Below, piece by piece: positions 34,729-43,712 of a DNA stretch of 64,000 nucleotides. The stretch spans positions 1 to 64,000 of the IMG/VR virus record IMGVR_UViG_3300010413_000018. The stretch is one strand, 5' to 3'. The first letter of the stretch is position 1, and every line of letters starts with the position of its first letter. The notes below the pieces were generated by a model. The model worked only from the letters and a program-made list of their open reading frames with translations, was not told where the DNA came from and did no database searches. The position numbers were made by a program, and so were the translations under genes. Source of the DNA: a virus.

Positions 34729-34968
34729 CTACACCGCCGAGTCCTTAAACCATACGTACCACACACGCAGTACATATCCAGCCAATACTACTGATTGTAA
34801 TACTAAAAATAAATTATGCGTTAAAACCGCTGACCAAATCCAAAATAACTGGGCCACAAGCATCACTGCTTGCCCTGAAGCTTGTTTGCGTTCAATCCCA
34901 TACATCGCGCGTAAAACCAGTACGAATGCTATAAAGCTTACTATTTCTTTCCCGTATTGTTCAAGCAT
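34729..34968 (-). CDS. Small membrane protein
   Basis: 79 aa from the ATG at 34968. Hydrophobic stretches IVSFIAFVLVLRAMYG, VMLVAQLFWIWSAVL and FLVLQSVVLAGYVLRVWY suggest two or three membrane passes. GTGAGAGGTGCC precedes the ATG. Function unknown; lies between sbcC-like and TSCPD genes. Confidence 0.7.
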   Translation of the reverse strand: MLEQYGKEIVSFIAFVLVLRAMYGIERKQASGQAVMLVAQLFWIWSAVLTHNLFLVLQSVVLAGYVLRVWYVWFKDSAV

Positions 34969-34976
34969 GGCACCTC

Positions 34977-36710
34977 TCACAAAACCTTGATAGTACCGTT
35001 ATTAACTTCTAAGTGCAACGCCACGTCAAGATAATCTTGAACATAGCGCGAATGCGAAATTACAACTATTGGACGTTCTTTCGCCATTTCCGACAATGCT
35101 TCAGATACTGCGGCGACGCCCGACGCGTCAAGGCTGTCAAACACCTCGTCAAAAAACAGCGTTCCTTGATCAATGCCTTGCGCAGCATTCGCAACCGTCG
35201 CCATCGCCATCGTTAAAGATACATCCACACGACGCCGCTCACCACCGCTAGCTGCCTTATAGCCGTATCCCCCACCAAAGCCATGCACGATCAACGACAG
35301 CTTATCGGACACTGCTCCCGATCCCTTTTCAGAATACGGCTTTAGCTCAAGAGACGCGTTAGGTGGATCATCGGTAATCTTAGCTAGCCAATAACTAGCC
35401 AACGACTCAATACCGCTCAACGCGTGGCCTAACACCTGAGTGCGCACTCCGCGCAAACCTAGTACACCCTCCACTGCTTTTAGAAACTTAACGCGATCCG
35501 CACAATCGCGTACAGCCTTTATTTTCCCTTTTATAGTAGCGTGTAACGTGACGCGCGCGCTTTCAAGGCTGGCAACTTTAGCTTCTTCATCACGCACTCT
35601 TTGCTCCGCACGCGCAACCCGATCGTCGTGCTGCTTTTGCTTAGCCGCGCGCACGCGCTCATTAGCAACGCGGAGCTTTCCGTCAGCGTTGTTTACTTGT
35701 TGGCGTAGTTCCCTAATTTGGGTAGTCTTAGCGGCTCGACTTTTTTCTAACGCAGAGTTTTCGGTAGTGGCTAGCGCTTTTACTTGCTTCACACGATCCA
35801 CCAATGCTTGCAAACTAACAATAATGGATTCGCGCATTTCTTTCGGAATGTCTTGATGGCACGTTGGACACTTCCCTTTTGTCAGCCCAACAGTCTCATT
35901 TTGCTTGATCTCCAACTTGGTCTCCGCTTTTGTTACTGATGCTTCCAACTCACGCATTCGCGATGCCATGGTTTGCAAGCTATCTTCTTCCGCACTTAGT
36001 GCTTCACGTAAGTGTGCTACCGCGTTTTCCAAGTCTGTAATCTCTTCCGGTGTAGGCGGTTTATCCTCTTCTTCGTCGTCTAATCCTTGCTCCAGCGTTT
36101 CTCTGGCTAAACGGAGGGTTTCTTCCGCACGCGCCTTTTGATCCTTCAACCCAGAGTAGCGTATCTTCTCTTGAGTAAGCTCGCGCTCTTCCCGCTCCAA
36201 ATCACGCTCTGCAAGGCGAAGATCTTCCCGACATAGCTTTAGCCCTCCGTCGAAGCATTCAAGCCCTAAGAAGGCCTCTATGAGCCGTTTACGCTCGCCG
36301 TCGGTCGCAAGCGTAAAGTGAGACGCGTCGTGTGAAGAAAACACATGTGTGCGTTTCCATAAGTCCCACGACATTATGGCGCTTTCCAACGCTTCTTTTG
36401 CCTTGGTTTGGGTGTTAAACCTCTTTCCCCGTACCGAGTTTAAATCCAACGATACTTTTCCGCCTTTTGTGGACTTTCGTGTTACTTCTACGTCACCGGC
36501 TGAAACCGTTACAAAACCGGCTACGTCTTTTTGCCAAGGCGTGGCTCCACGCAGTGTCTTCCCCCAGATACCAGTAGACACTGCCTCAATAATTGTTGAC
36601 TTTCCAGCACCGTTTTTTCCAGTGATCAACACTATTCCCGATGCTGGAAGTTCAACATTCACCTGTGCATACTTAGCGAAATTCTTTGCTTCAATGGTTT
36701 TTACCAGCAT
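34977..36710 (-). CDS. SbcC/gp46-like recombination nuclease ATPase subunit
   Basis: 577 aa. Walker A GKNGAGKST near residue 31, long coiled coil with a CPTC zinc hook in the middle, ABC signature SGGERRRVDVS, Walker B LFFDEVFDSLD and a switch His (ISHSR). This is the SbcC/Rad50/T4 gp46 plan; with the SbcD-like gene at 38395 it should form a nuclease complex that resects DNA ends for recombination. It is shorter than cellular SbcC, as phage versions are. Overlaps nothing but follows the next gene by 4 bp. Confidence 0.92.
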   Translation of the reverse strand: MLVKTIEAKNFAKYAQVNVELPASGIVLITGKNGAGKSTIIEAVSTGIWGKTLRGATPWQKDVAGFVTVSAGDVEVTRKSTKGGKVSLDLNSVRGKRFNTQTKAKEALESAIMSWDLWKRTHVFSSHDASHFTLATDGERKRLIEAFLGLECFDGGLKLCREDLRLAERDLEREERELTQEKIRYSGLKDQKARAEETLRLARETLEQGLDDEEEDKPPTPEEITDLENAVAHLREALSAEEDSLQTMASRMRELEASVTKAETKLEIKQNETVGLTKGKCPTCHQDIPKEMRESIIVSLQALVDRVKQVKALATTENSALEKSRAAKTTQIRELRQQVNNADGKLRVANERVRAAKQKQHDDRVARAEQRVRDEEAKVASLESARVTLHATIKGKIKAVRDCADRVKFLKAVEGVLGLRGVRTQVLGHALSGIESLASYWLAKITDDPPNASLELKPYSEKGSGAVSDKLSLIVHGFGGGYGYKAASGGERRRVDVSLTMAMATVANAAQGIDQGTLFFDEVFDSLDASGVAAVSEALSEMAKERPIVVISHSRYVQDYLDVALHLEVNNGTIKVL

Positions 36711-36714
36711 CCGC

Positions 36715-37527
36715 CTACTCTTTCGTTAATACTTGATGCAATTCCTCAATCGTCATGAACGGAACAAAAAAGCGAAAGTCCTTCCGCTGAATGCCTGGCG
36801 TCGGCATCGTATACGGCGGTACACGATTTAAGTACTGCGGATACGCTTCCATACCACGCGCGAACTTACCTTTGGAATTCAGCGCATCCTGCCACGGTTT
36901 CCATAACGGAGATGCCCGCCCTGCTTTCGCCGGCCGTACCAACCAGTCACCGTCTACCGCTCCGATCGTTGATCCTTTTCCCTCAAACGTACGCACCCAA
37001 GGGTTTCTAGTTGTATGACCAGCGGTAGTGTGAGCATACACCTTCACCCACGGCCGACCGGCTTTACAAAACTCATCACGTACCTGATCGGCGAATCCTC
37101 CTTCACCTCCGGGACCGAGTTTTGTTTGATTTGCTTTTGGGGAGCCGGGAACGTCGCCGGTTAGGCAACAGTAAAGGATTATGTGAAGGGGATGTTCGGC
37201 GTCTTTTCCGTTGGCAGTGATAGAAAGAAGGAGATGTGCGAGATTGCCAGCATCTTCGCAACGGACCCCGCATTGTATGCCCTTTGACCATCCATGCATA
37301 AAGAATGCGACGTCATTAAACATCATGGCGTCGTCGTTTAATTCTTTGAAAGCTGTGTATAAATCGGCTCGTCGACCCGGCATACTTTTCGATACATCAA
37401 TGCGAATTGTTTCGTGGTTGCCGGGGATCACTTTTGCGAAGCGGTCGGCTTCTGGACTAAACGCACCGGTATAGTCCTTCTTCCCGTTAGTGTTACGGTC
37501 GCCTGTAATAATCAAAGTATCGCCCAT
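36715..37527 (-). CDS. Putative clan-CD (caspase-like) protein, unconfirmed
   Basis: 270 aa. FFMHGWSKGIQCG (about 77-89, HG) and LHIILYCCLTGD (about 114-125, hydrophobic strand then Cys) are spaced as the catalytic His and Cys of caspase-like peptidases. GGFADQVRDEF and YAHTTAGHTTRNPWVRTF follow. I recall similar sequences in Pseudomonas and Ralstonia phages without function. Alternatively an unrelated alpha/beta hydrolase-type fold. First residues (GDTLIITGDRNTNGK) suggest the start is right. Confidence 0.6.
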   Translation of the reverse strand: MGDTLIITGDRNTNGKKDYTGAFSPEADRFAKVIPGNHETIRIDVSKSMPGRRADLYTAFKELNDDAMMFNDVAFFMHGWSKGIQCGVRCEDAGNLAHLLLSITANGKDAEHPLHIILYCCLTGDVPGSPKANQTKLGPGGEGGFADQVRDEFCKAGRPWVKVYAHTTAGHTTRNPWVRTFEGKGSTIGAVDGDWLVRPAKAGRASPLWKPWQDALNSKGKFARGMEAYPQYLNRVPPYTMPTPGIQRKDFRFFVPFMTIEELHQVLTKE

Positions 37528-37528
37528 T

Positions 37529-37753
37529 TTATAACCCTTTCTGCTCGAACTTTAGTAGTGTGTTTAAAACCGTTTCGTAGTCCTCTTGCACAACGATATC
37601 ATCGTTGATCTCTTTGACGTACAGACGCGTTGCGCTTTCATCTTCTTCGTATGAACTCAACGCGGCTATTTCCCTCGGCCGTACAAAAAGCACTTTATTA
37701 CCGCGCCGTAGAGTAAACTTAATAAACTCGCCTTGCTGTTTTTCTTTTGCCAT
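37529..37753 (-). CDS. Small hypothetical protein
   Basis: 74 aa. Predicted small beta domain (FIKFTLRRGNKVLFVRPREI) with an acidic second half. The upstream gene region (37754-37762) is a 9-bp gap. AGGAGCGACG precedes the ATG. Confidence 0.7.
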   Translation of the reverse strand: MAKEKQQGEFIKFTLRRGNKVLFVRPREIAALSSYEEDESATRLYVKEINDDIVVQEDYETVLNTLLKFEQKGL

Positions 37754-37762
37754 CGTCGCTCC

Positions 37763-38398
37763 TTACGAATAGATTGAAATATCGTCGAATAATACCGGCA
37801 CCCGCGCCTGCACCTCATCACAAAGAGGTACCATGAGTTGACGCATTTGCGGATGCGCGCGTGGACTAGTACGTTGAAAGAAAATGTGCCCCCATTGGCG
37901 AAGATTCGCAGTCGCGACGATCTCAGTCTTAAGACCGGTCGGTAGAACAGAACGCGCTTCTTCCGGTTTAGCTCCGTCGTCTAGCAGTTTAAAGTACTGT
38001 TCTTCGGCTTGCTCGCAGCTCTTTTTCCATTCCTGATAAACCCGTTCGCCCTTCGCAAAAAACAACGGCTCAATGACGGTTATCTCTCCACCAAACTTCC
38101 CCTTGGCGTAGTTACAATAGCGTGTGCTTTCTTGAGAATACGATACCAACCTATGGCGAACCAACTCATGCGTGAATCCCCTTTCACACACGAACTTAAC
38201 CGTCATAGTGGAATGCTCAATAACGCTCAGATGTGCCGGCCGATGCGACAGTAAGCGCTTAATAAATTCCAATGCAGACGTGTCGGTGATTTTGTCTTCC
38301 GACTTATAACACGTACGTCCGGCCAGTTCGATAAGCTTCAACACTTCAAGCCCATCGTCCAGTTTTAAGATCTCGTAGCTTGGCTCAAGTATTCTCAT
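37763..38398 (-). CDS. thyX: Flavin-dependent thymidylate synthase
   Basis: 211 aa. ThyX motif RHRLVSYSQESTRY (RHRxxSxxxxSxR) at about 79-92 and EHSTMTVKFVCERG before it. Converts dUMP to dTMP using FAD, NADPH and methylene-tetrahydrofolate. Together with dut and the dCMP deaminase it supplies dTTP for phage DNA. The 4-nt overlap with the SbcD-like gene links it to the replication operon. Confidence 0.95.
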   Translation of the reverse strand: MRILEPSYEILKLDDGLEVLKLIELAGRTCYKSEDKITDTSALEFIKRLLSHRPAHLSVIEHSTMTVKFVCERGFTHELVRHRLVSYSQESTRYCNYAKGKFGGEITVIEPLFFAKGERVYQEWKKSCEQAEEQYFKLLDDGAKPEEARSVLPTGLKTEIVATANLRQWGHIFFQRTSPRAHPQMRQLMVPLCDEVQARVPVLFDDISIYS

Positions 38399-39510
38399 TT
38401 TCCTACCTTTCCTTTGGTTAGATATTCCTTTGCTTTGTGGTAAATCTGTTTACGATCCAGCCCCTCTTCCACTTCCATCTTATCGATGAACGCGGCGAGC
38501 GCTGCTTCCAAAGTGTTTTGTTCGCGCGCTGCGGTCGCGGCGTTGCACGCCGATTTCTCCGCTGTTTTCTTGTCCGGCACCACTTCAACTTCGGACACGT
38601 GCTTATCATCCAAAAGTTCTTTTCGGTACCCTTGCGCTTCAGTCATACGATCGGATTCCGCAGTAATCTGCAGATATACCGGACCGAGGTATTCCTTCGC
38701 TTTTTCAATAAGTTCATCATCGTCGATGCTCGCCTGTACAAAACGCGGTCCACTGATTTGATGGAGCTTTACCGATCGCTCATCAGGGTCAAACACGGCC
38801 AGTTTTCCGTACCCAGTTAAACCTGGATTGTCATAACCGGTCGGTACCAACGCACCAATCTGAATGATCTCACAGTTGTTATGCTGCCAGCGCTCGTGAA
38901 AGTGAAAGTTTCCGGCAACCACAAAGTCAAGCTTCAGCTTCTCAACCAAGCGCTTTAGCGTGTCCAACTTTATGGAATCCGGCGCGTCCCGTAAAAACTT
39001 CGGTGTACCACTGTGAGTTATTCCAGCATGAAACGCCAAAGCTCGCGCTCGCGACGAATCAACCGATGATGAAAACAGATCGCTAGCGGCTTTCGCTACT
39101 AACTTCTCCGATGACCCTGGCTGGAACGGAACACACGCTAACTCAACGTTAGAAAGCCGCATCAGCTTCGGCTCGTCAATGACATGCGCAACAGGTGCCA
39201 ACGGTCCAAGCGCATGGTCGCCTTTTTCGTTCGTAACAATCTCATGGTCGCCCAACACAAGCACAATGTCCAATCCAGCCTGCTTAATGGTAGTTTGCAG
39301 TAACGCTATAATCTGTGGTTCCATCCGCACGTAGTCTAAAAAGTCGCCGGCTACTAGCAGTACTCCACACTTCTCACGTTTTGCTACCGCGATCGCTTCA
39401 TCAAACGCGGCTAGGATCAAACAGCACCGCGTGTTCATTCCAGCGTCTACTTTACCGCCATGCCGCTTATGATTCCCCACATGAATGTCACTTACACACG
39501 CTATACGCAT
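38395..39510 (-). CDS. SbcD/gp47-like nuclease subunit
   Basis: 371 aa from the ATG at 39510 (GGAGG nine bases upstream). Metallophosphoesterase motifs: SDIHVGN (DxH) near the N-terminus, GDFLD (GDxxD), LGDHE (GDHE variant of GNH[DE]), FHAGIT and VAGNFHFHERW (xGHxH-like). Two-metal nuclease partner of the SbcC-like protein. The C-terminal 100 residues are charged and probably bind the coiled-coil base. Confidence 0.92.
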   Translation of the reverse strand: MRIACVSDIHVGNHKRHGGKVDAGMNTRCCLILAAFDEAIAVAKREKCGVLLVAGDFLDYVRMEPQIIALLQTTIKQAGLDIVLVLGDHEIVTNEKGDHALGPLAPVAHVIDEPKLMRLSNVELACVPFQPGSSEKLVAKAASDLFSSSVDSSRARALAFHAGITHSGTPKFLRDAPDSIKLDTLKRLVEKLKLDFVVAGNFHFHERWQHNNCEIIQIGALVPTGYDNPGLTGYGKLAVFDPDERSVKLHQISGPRFVQASIDDDELIEKAKEYLGPVYLQITAESDRMTEAQGYRKELLDDKHVSEVEVVPDKKTAEKSACNAATAAREQNTLEAALAAFIDKMEVEEGLDRKQIYHKAKEYLTKGKVGK

Positions 39511-39530
39511 TGGCTTTAACCTCCATTTAA

Positions 39531-39815
39531 TCACCAAAATCCGCCCTGGTTTTCGTTCTCATCCGACGGTATGGCGTCAGACCGTAAAATCGCAGACTGT
39601 TGATCATACCCAACGCGCTTTGCGCACGTGTCCATATCAGTAGCAAACGCAAGGCGCCCTTCCGTGTAACCCGTCTTGTACTCCTCCGCTAAATCCGGAC
39701 GAGTCTTATGCTCAATAAACGACGTGTTCATCACTTTGTCGCCAGCTCCGTCACGCCACCCGCGCCGATACGCGTGGAATAACTCACTCGGAAGCTTCTG
39801 TTGTTTCTGTTTCAT
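39531..39815 (-). CDS. Conserved phage hypothetical protein
   Basis: 94 aa from the ATG at 39815. FHAYRRGWRDGAGDK and EYKTGYTEGRLA form two similar GxxxG-containing helices, a pattern I recall from many phages. It overlaps the end of recA by 32 nt. Function unknown. Confidence 0.75.
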   Translation of the reverse strand: MKQKQQKLPSELFHAYRRGWRDGAGDKVMNTSFIEHKTRPDLAEEYKTGYTEGRLAFATDMDTCAKRVGYDQQSAILRSDAIPSDENENQGGFW

Positions 39816-40818
39816 CGAGTAAGGCATTTGCTACCTCCACATTTTCAGGTACATCCCAACCAAGCGCCGCAACACTTTCTTTGTACGCTTTGGTGCTCAT
39901 TTTTGTATCCTTCGCAATAACTCCACGATCTTTCGCATGGGAAAGTGTCGTCCACGCGTTATTCCAACCGGAAGCGTAGTCCAAACGCACCAACGCTTTA
40001 CGATACGGCGGACTAAATCGACTCTTCACTACCAAGAAAGTGATTACCTTCGCTATGTGATCGTTGGTTTTGTTATCCTTTACGGCTTTACCGCCGAGTA
40101 GCTGCAAGCGTAACGATGCGTGAAACTTCACCGCTTTACCGCCAGGTGTGGTGTCTTTGTTTCCAAATACTACACCCACCTTTTCACGTAGTTGATTAAT
40201 ACACACCATGCAAACTTTTGATCGCTTAATGCGCGGACCAATAATGCGCATGGCTCGTGATAGCGCTGCAGCCTTTTTGGCCGCGTGTTCCTTGGTGTCA
40301 AATCCTTCCTCAAACTCCGCTTTCGTAGACGCTGCCGCTATTGAATCCCAAACTATTACGGACGGCCCAACGTCTTTTTCAGCTTCTAGCGTACGTAAAA
40401 ATACGTCAACACCTTCCAACAGTTCTTCAATATGATCTGGTTGAGCGAGAAGTAAATCGTTAGTGTTCACACCAAACAACTGCGCGCGCTCTGGATCAAA
40501 CGACTGCTCCGAATCCCACAACGCGGCTAATCCTCCAGCGCGCTGAGCTGCGGCTAGAAAAGAATAACCCAGAGAGGTCTTCCCCCCACCTTCTTCTGAA
40601 AACAACTCTACTATGCGACCGGCCGGTAAACCACCAATACTGAACAGAAAGTTATCGATCACTTCTACACCAGTCGGAATAACGTGCTCAACAGACTGTA
40701 TTTGTAGGCCTTCCCGTAGTAGTGTCACCGAGCCTTTTCCCAACGCTTTATTAATCGCGTCGAAAACCGCTTTTACGTGGTCCGCTTTTTTTGTGCTAGC
40801 TGCTGCTTTCTTCGCCAT
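39784..40818 (-). CDS. recA: RecA-family recombinase
   Basis: 344 aa. Walker A region SEEGGGKTSLG (canonical GPESSGKTT altered), catalytic Glu-containing WDSEQSFDPER, Walker B VIVWDSIAAASTKAE, loop-2-like TPGGKAVKFHASLRLQL. Smaller than cellular RecA, as in UvsX-like phage proteins. Forms filaments on ssDNA for recombination-dependent replication, working with the SSB-like protein and SbcCD-like nuclease in the same operon. Confidence 0.93.
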   Translation of the reverse strand: MAKKAAASTKKADHVKAVFDAINKALGKGSVTLLREGLQIQSVEHVIPTGVEVIDNFLFSIGGLPAGRIVELFSEEGGGKTSLGYSFLAAAQRAGGLAALWDSEQSFDPERAQLFGVNTNDLLLAQPDHIEELLEGVDVFLRTLEAEKDVGPSVIVWDSIAAASTKAEFEEGFDTKEHAAKKAAALSRAMRIIGPRIKRSKVCMVCINQLREKVGVVFGNKDTTPGGKAVKFHASLRLQLLGGKAVKDNKTNDHIAKVITFLVVKSRFSPPYRKALVRLDYASGWNNAWTTLSHAKDRGVIAKDTKMSTKAYKESVAALGWDVPENVEVANALLDETETTEASE

Positions 40819-41101
40819 CTTCTTCCTCAGCTTCAGTAATATCGCACTCAGCGGCTAAAAGCCTAATGTTATGTTTTAGGTACGCGGACACTTTTTTAAA
40901 ACCTTCATCTTCCATGTCACTAGTAAATCCGCGAAACTTAGTACGCGCTGGATACGCACGTGTGATAACACCGTTTTCGTCTTCTTCATATTCTATTACC
41001 CAACCAAACAAATGAAGAATTCTATTTGCAAACCAGATTAACCCAGTTTCTTGAAATTCTTTCCACGACTTTTCTTTGATCCACTCAATCTTATTGGCCA
41101 T
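40796..41101 (-). CDS. Conserved phage hypothetical protein
   Basis: 101 aa from the ATG at 41101. LIWFANRILHLFGWVIEYEED near the N-terminus is a pattern I associate with a widespread small phage protein family of unknown role. Acidic, Ser-rich C-terminus overlaps recA by 23 nt. Confidence 0.75.
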   Translation of the reverse strand: MANKIEWIKEKSWKEFQETGLIWFANRILHLFGWVIEYEEDENGVITRAYPARTKFRGFTSDMEDEGFKKVSAYLKHNIRLLAAECDITEAEEEDGEESSS

Positions 41102-41423
41102 CTTCATTCCCTTCAATTAACCGCGCCGTATACTCACGCACCGTCTCAGCCTGCACGTTATAAAGATTCCAACGCGCCCCTTCCTCGTCGCGCAAGCGAA
41201 CCATAATCTCGTACTCTTCGTTCTGGTGGTCGCCTTCTTGCTCGATAAGTTCAGCGTAGTTTTCCGCAGCGTCTTCTTCGTCAATACCGCGCACTACGCG
41301 TGCGTCTTCTTCAGTTTCATCGTTGCGTTCGTAACAATCCCACTGTGGCTTACACTTATGGTTGCTTGTGCTACCATCCGCGATCTCAAAACAGTACTCT
41401 CCGCATACAGGACACTGCTTCAT
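41091..41423 (-). CDS. Zinc-knuckle acidic protein
   Basis: 110 aa from the ATG at 41423 (TGGAGGGTACG upstream). CPVCGEYC (4-11) plus a later C (24) and C (30) near the N-terminus likely bind zinc; the rest is strongly acidic (ETEEDARVVRGIDEEDAAEN). Not ZR: only one clear CxxC knuckle and no AY helix. Confidence 0.75.
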   Translation of the reverse strand: MKQCPVCGEYCFEIADGSTSNHKCKPQWDCYERNDETEEDARVVRGIDEEDAAENYAELIEQEGDHQNEEYEIMVRLRDEEGARWNLYNVQAETVREYTARLIEGNEDGQ

Positions 41424-41447
41424 CGTACCCTCCATTAGTAAAGCGCA

Positions 41448-41465
41448 AGGGTGGCCTCCCACCCT
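41448..41465 (-). promoter_or_regulatory. Intergenic hairpin
   Basis: AGGGTGG (41448-41454) pairs with CCACCCT (41459-41465). It lies between the stop of the SSB-like gene and the next start, with no T-run, so a processing or stability role is likelier than termination. Confidence 0.5.
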
Positions 41466-41484
41466 CACACTTTTAACCTGCTAT

Positions 41485-42339
41485 CTAAACGTCGTCTTCG
41501 TCTTCAAACTCATCGTCATCGACAATTTCGTAATCCGCGTCAAACGCTTCATCCTGTGCCATGCGTTGAGGGCGCGCTCGGGACGCGCTCTTTCCGCTTT
41601 GTTGCCCGGAAGTACGCCGTTGTTGGGTTCCGGACGTCAGTTGCTTGCGAGCTGGAGGATCTTCGCCGCGTAAGCGTGCCATGATCTCTTCTTCAGTCGG
41701 AACCAACGCAAACCGGTTAAGGTCGTGCATTCCGACGCGCCAAGCTTCCATCTCATCCGGATCCTCCGTAAGAGGTCGCGACTTACGCGCCATGTTCACC
41801 GAGTACTTGGTGTCGAACTGACCGGTGCCTTCTCGATCAATAACGACGTCGAAGCCATCAGTCGGATGTGTGTAGTCTCCACCCACGTCTTCATCACGCC
41901 GTAGCTTAACCAATGCTTCGTGGATCGTCTTTCCGAAAGCCAGCACTTTAGGACCAGCGTCTTCGTCTTTTCGATCAATAGCATTCGCGAACACGCGCCT
42001 CTTGGCTTGCAATGATCGTGCTTGTTCGGCGTCAGCCGGATTACCGGTTTTGCGAAGTTGATCTGACATTTGACAAGCCGGACAACGCTTTTTTGCCATA
42101 AGGCGCGGACAAGTAAATGACCACTTTTTACCATCCGGCAGTTCGATGTAATGCTGATAAACGATCTGAAACGGAGAGGTCCGGCCGGCAGCTGGCGGCA
42201 TAATTCGAACGACGTTCTTACCGGGTTCCAGCTTTAAATAATCAGTGCCGGATCCTTCTTTTGCTAGAGCTTCTTGCTCTTCGGTTGCAGCGTCTTCAGT
42301 GTATGTACCCCATTTTTGTAGATTAGTTCCTTTTCCCAT
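41485..42339 (-). CDS. gp32-like single-stranded DNA-binding protein
   Basis: 284 aa. N-terminal region DYLKLEPGKNVVRIMPP, then FTCPRLMAKKRCPAC forming the zinc site seen in T4 gp32-type SSBs, an OB-like core and a long acidic C-terminal tail (DADYEIVDDDEFEDEDDV). Coats ssDNA and recruits replication and recombination partners through the tail. Transcription may restart here because an AT-rich leader with a hairpin lies upstream. Confidence 0.9.
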   Translation of the reverse strand: MGKGTNLQKWGTYTEDAATEEQEALAKEGSGTDYLKLEPGKNVVRIMPPAAGRTSPFQIVYQHYIELPDGKKWSFTCPRLMAKKRCPACQMSDQLRKTGNPADAEQARSLQAKRRVFANAIDRKDEDAGPKVLAFGKTIHEALVKLRRDEDVGGDYTHPTDGFDVVIDREGTGQFDTKYSVNMARKSRPLTEDPDEMEAWRVGMHDLNRFALVPTEEEIMARLRGEDPPARKQLTSGTQQRRTSGQQSGKSASRARPQRMAQDEAFDADYEIVDDDEFEDEDDV

Positions 42340-42445
42340 TTGATATGCTCCTATTTTTTATTTTTGCTATAATGCCTAAACGGCTATTCGCATATGTTGA
42401 TATTTGGTCTAACTAACCGTACGCAAACGTACGGGTTGGTTTTAT
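42340..42445 (-). promoter_or_regulatory. Leader with 7-bp hairpin upstream of SSB
   Basis: CCGTACG (42417-42423) pairs with CGTACGG (42428-42434). On the minus strand the leader after it contains ATTATAG near 42370 and ends with AGGAGCATATCAA at the start codon. On the plus strand the stem is followed by GGTTTTATTTAA. It may separate the dCMP deaminase transcript from a second start for the SSB gene. Confidence 0.45.
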
Positions 42446-42982
42446 TTAACTTCTGCGAAGGTACGCGCATCCATCACAAATCACGCACTCACAATTTTTT
42501 GGTCCTGCGCAGCTATAGCCTTCGTACTCTCCGCCAAGCGCGCGACAATCTTCACCGTACCACTGCACAGTCACTCCGCATTCGTTAAACATTTGCAGCG
42601 CGATACGAAAATGTTGCCCCCAATCCGGATCTTTAAAGTCAGGCCTACGCGCTACCACTTTTTTGATTCCAGCTTGAATAATGGCTTTAGCACAATCAGA
42701 ACACGGAAACCACGGCACGTATATTGTGCATCCTACCAACGACTTAGCCGCATTCCAAATTGCGTTTTGTTCTGCATGACACGTAAAAAAATACTTGTTT
42801 TCCGGTGTGTACTTTTCCGGATCCTCATCGTCACAACCACGTGGACATCCATTATATCCGTGCCCCAGTACAGTGTGGCGATCATCCACGATTACTGCTC
42901 CGACTTTCCTTCCCGGATACTTACTCCAGTTTGCAAAGTATTCGGCCAGCTCCATGAATCTCTTTTCCCAGTTAGTCTTCAT
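42446..42982 (-). CDS. dcd: dCMP deaminase
   Basis: 178 aa. Zinc-binding deaminase signature CHAEQNAIWNAA (HAE) and PWFPCSDCAKAI (PCxxC). Extra cysteine-rich C-terminus (CECVICDGCAYLRR) is unusual. Deaminates dCMP to dUMP, substrate for ThyX. The symbol is given loosely; phage dCMP deaminases are often named cd. Confidence 0.9.
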   Translation of the reverse strand: MKTNWEKRFMELAEYFANWSKYPGRKVGAVIVDDRHTVLGHGYNGCPRGCDDEDPEKYTPENKYFFTCHAEQNAIWNAAKSLVGCTIYVPWFPCSDCAKAIIQAGIKKVVARRPDFKDPDWGQHFRIALQMFNECGVTVQWYGEDCRALGGEYEGYSCAGPKNCECVICDGCAYLRRS

Positions 42983-43022
42983 AACCGCTATCCTATTCTA
43001 CTGGTGGTAAAAGTAAAAAAAG

Positions 43023-43712
43023 TTACCGAGTTAATTTGTTGGCTATCATTTGATCCCTAACCACCGGATCTGACATCATCTCAACGCGGAGCTTCGCCCC
43101 CAACGACTGCAGCATATCGCGCTTCGCCATTAAAGCATCACAGCGATTCCGTAGTGCCTGGCGCGCTGCTTCTGCCTCTACCAATGCAAGGTTTGCATCC
43201 TGTACGCGATCGTCAAGTTGAACCTTCGCTTCCAAGTCGCCAACCGTCATCTTGACGCCAGAAGCGTTCGCAAACTCACGTGTTTCCATTGTCACCAACG
43301 CTTTAGTTTCGTCGGCGCGCAACTTCGCCAGCAAGTATTCGCGAAGCGCAATGGAATACTTCTCGTTCCAGTACGCTATATCGGCCGGCAGACGTATGAA
43401 CTCTTCTTCCAGCGCTTCCGGTTCAATCTGTACGCACTCGTACAAATAGGTGTCGATCTCAATGTCGCGCACCACCGTCGTGTCGTTTACTTTATTGTTT
43501 GGTTGCGGAACTTCTTTTGCTTCCAGTTTTTCTTTTTTAGTCATGTCGGCATCCTTATATGGTGATAGTATTTTTCTGTTTTTACCAAAGATATAATAAG
43601 CTCTGTTTGGATCGCGCCCACCTAAATTCAACGAATCTAAATGCTGCGGAGATAAGTACGTAGCACACCAACCAATCGCAAAATCATCAGCAGCTTGTTC
43701 CTCTTCTGTCAC
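43023..43712 (-). CDS. Conserved phage helical protein beside DNA polymerase
   Basis: 229 aa from GTG 43712, which overlaps the polymerase stop as GTGA; an internal ATG at 43544 (AAGGATGCCGAC upstream) gives 173 aa and may be the real start. The part from about residue 70 (LRADETKALVTMETREFANA, DDRVQDANLALVEAEAARQAL) is a long amphipathic helix pair. Proteins of this type in phages lie near recombination genes and may act as recombination mediators similar to UvsY; that is inference. Confidence 0.7.
   Translation of the reverse strand: MTEEEQAADDFAIGWCATYLSPQHLDSLNLGGRDPNRAYYIFGKNRKILSPYKDADMTKKEKLEAKEVPQPNNKVNDTTVVRDIEIDTYLYECVQIEPEALEEEFIRLPADIAYWNEKYSIALREYLLAKLRADETKALVTMETREFANASGVKMTVGDLEAKVQLDDRVQDANLALVEAEAARQALRNRCDALMAKRDMLQSLGAKLRVEMMSDPVVRDQMIANKLTR

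Noticed and set aside
35440-36141. Plus-strand frames opposite the SbcC-like gene
   Set aside because: Ser/Arg/Thr-rich shadows of the coiled-coil coding sequence, without start signals.
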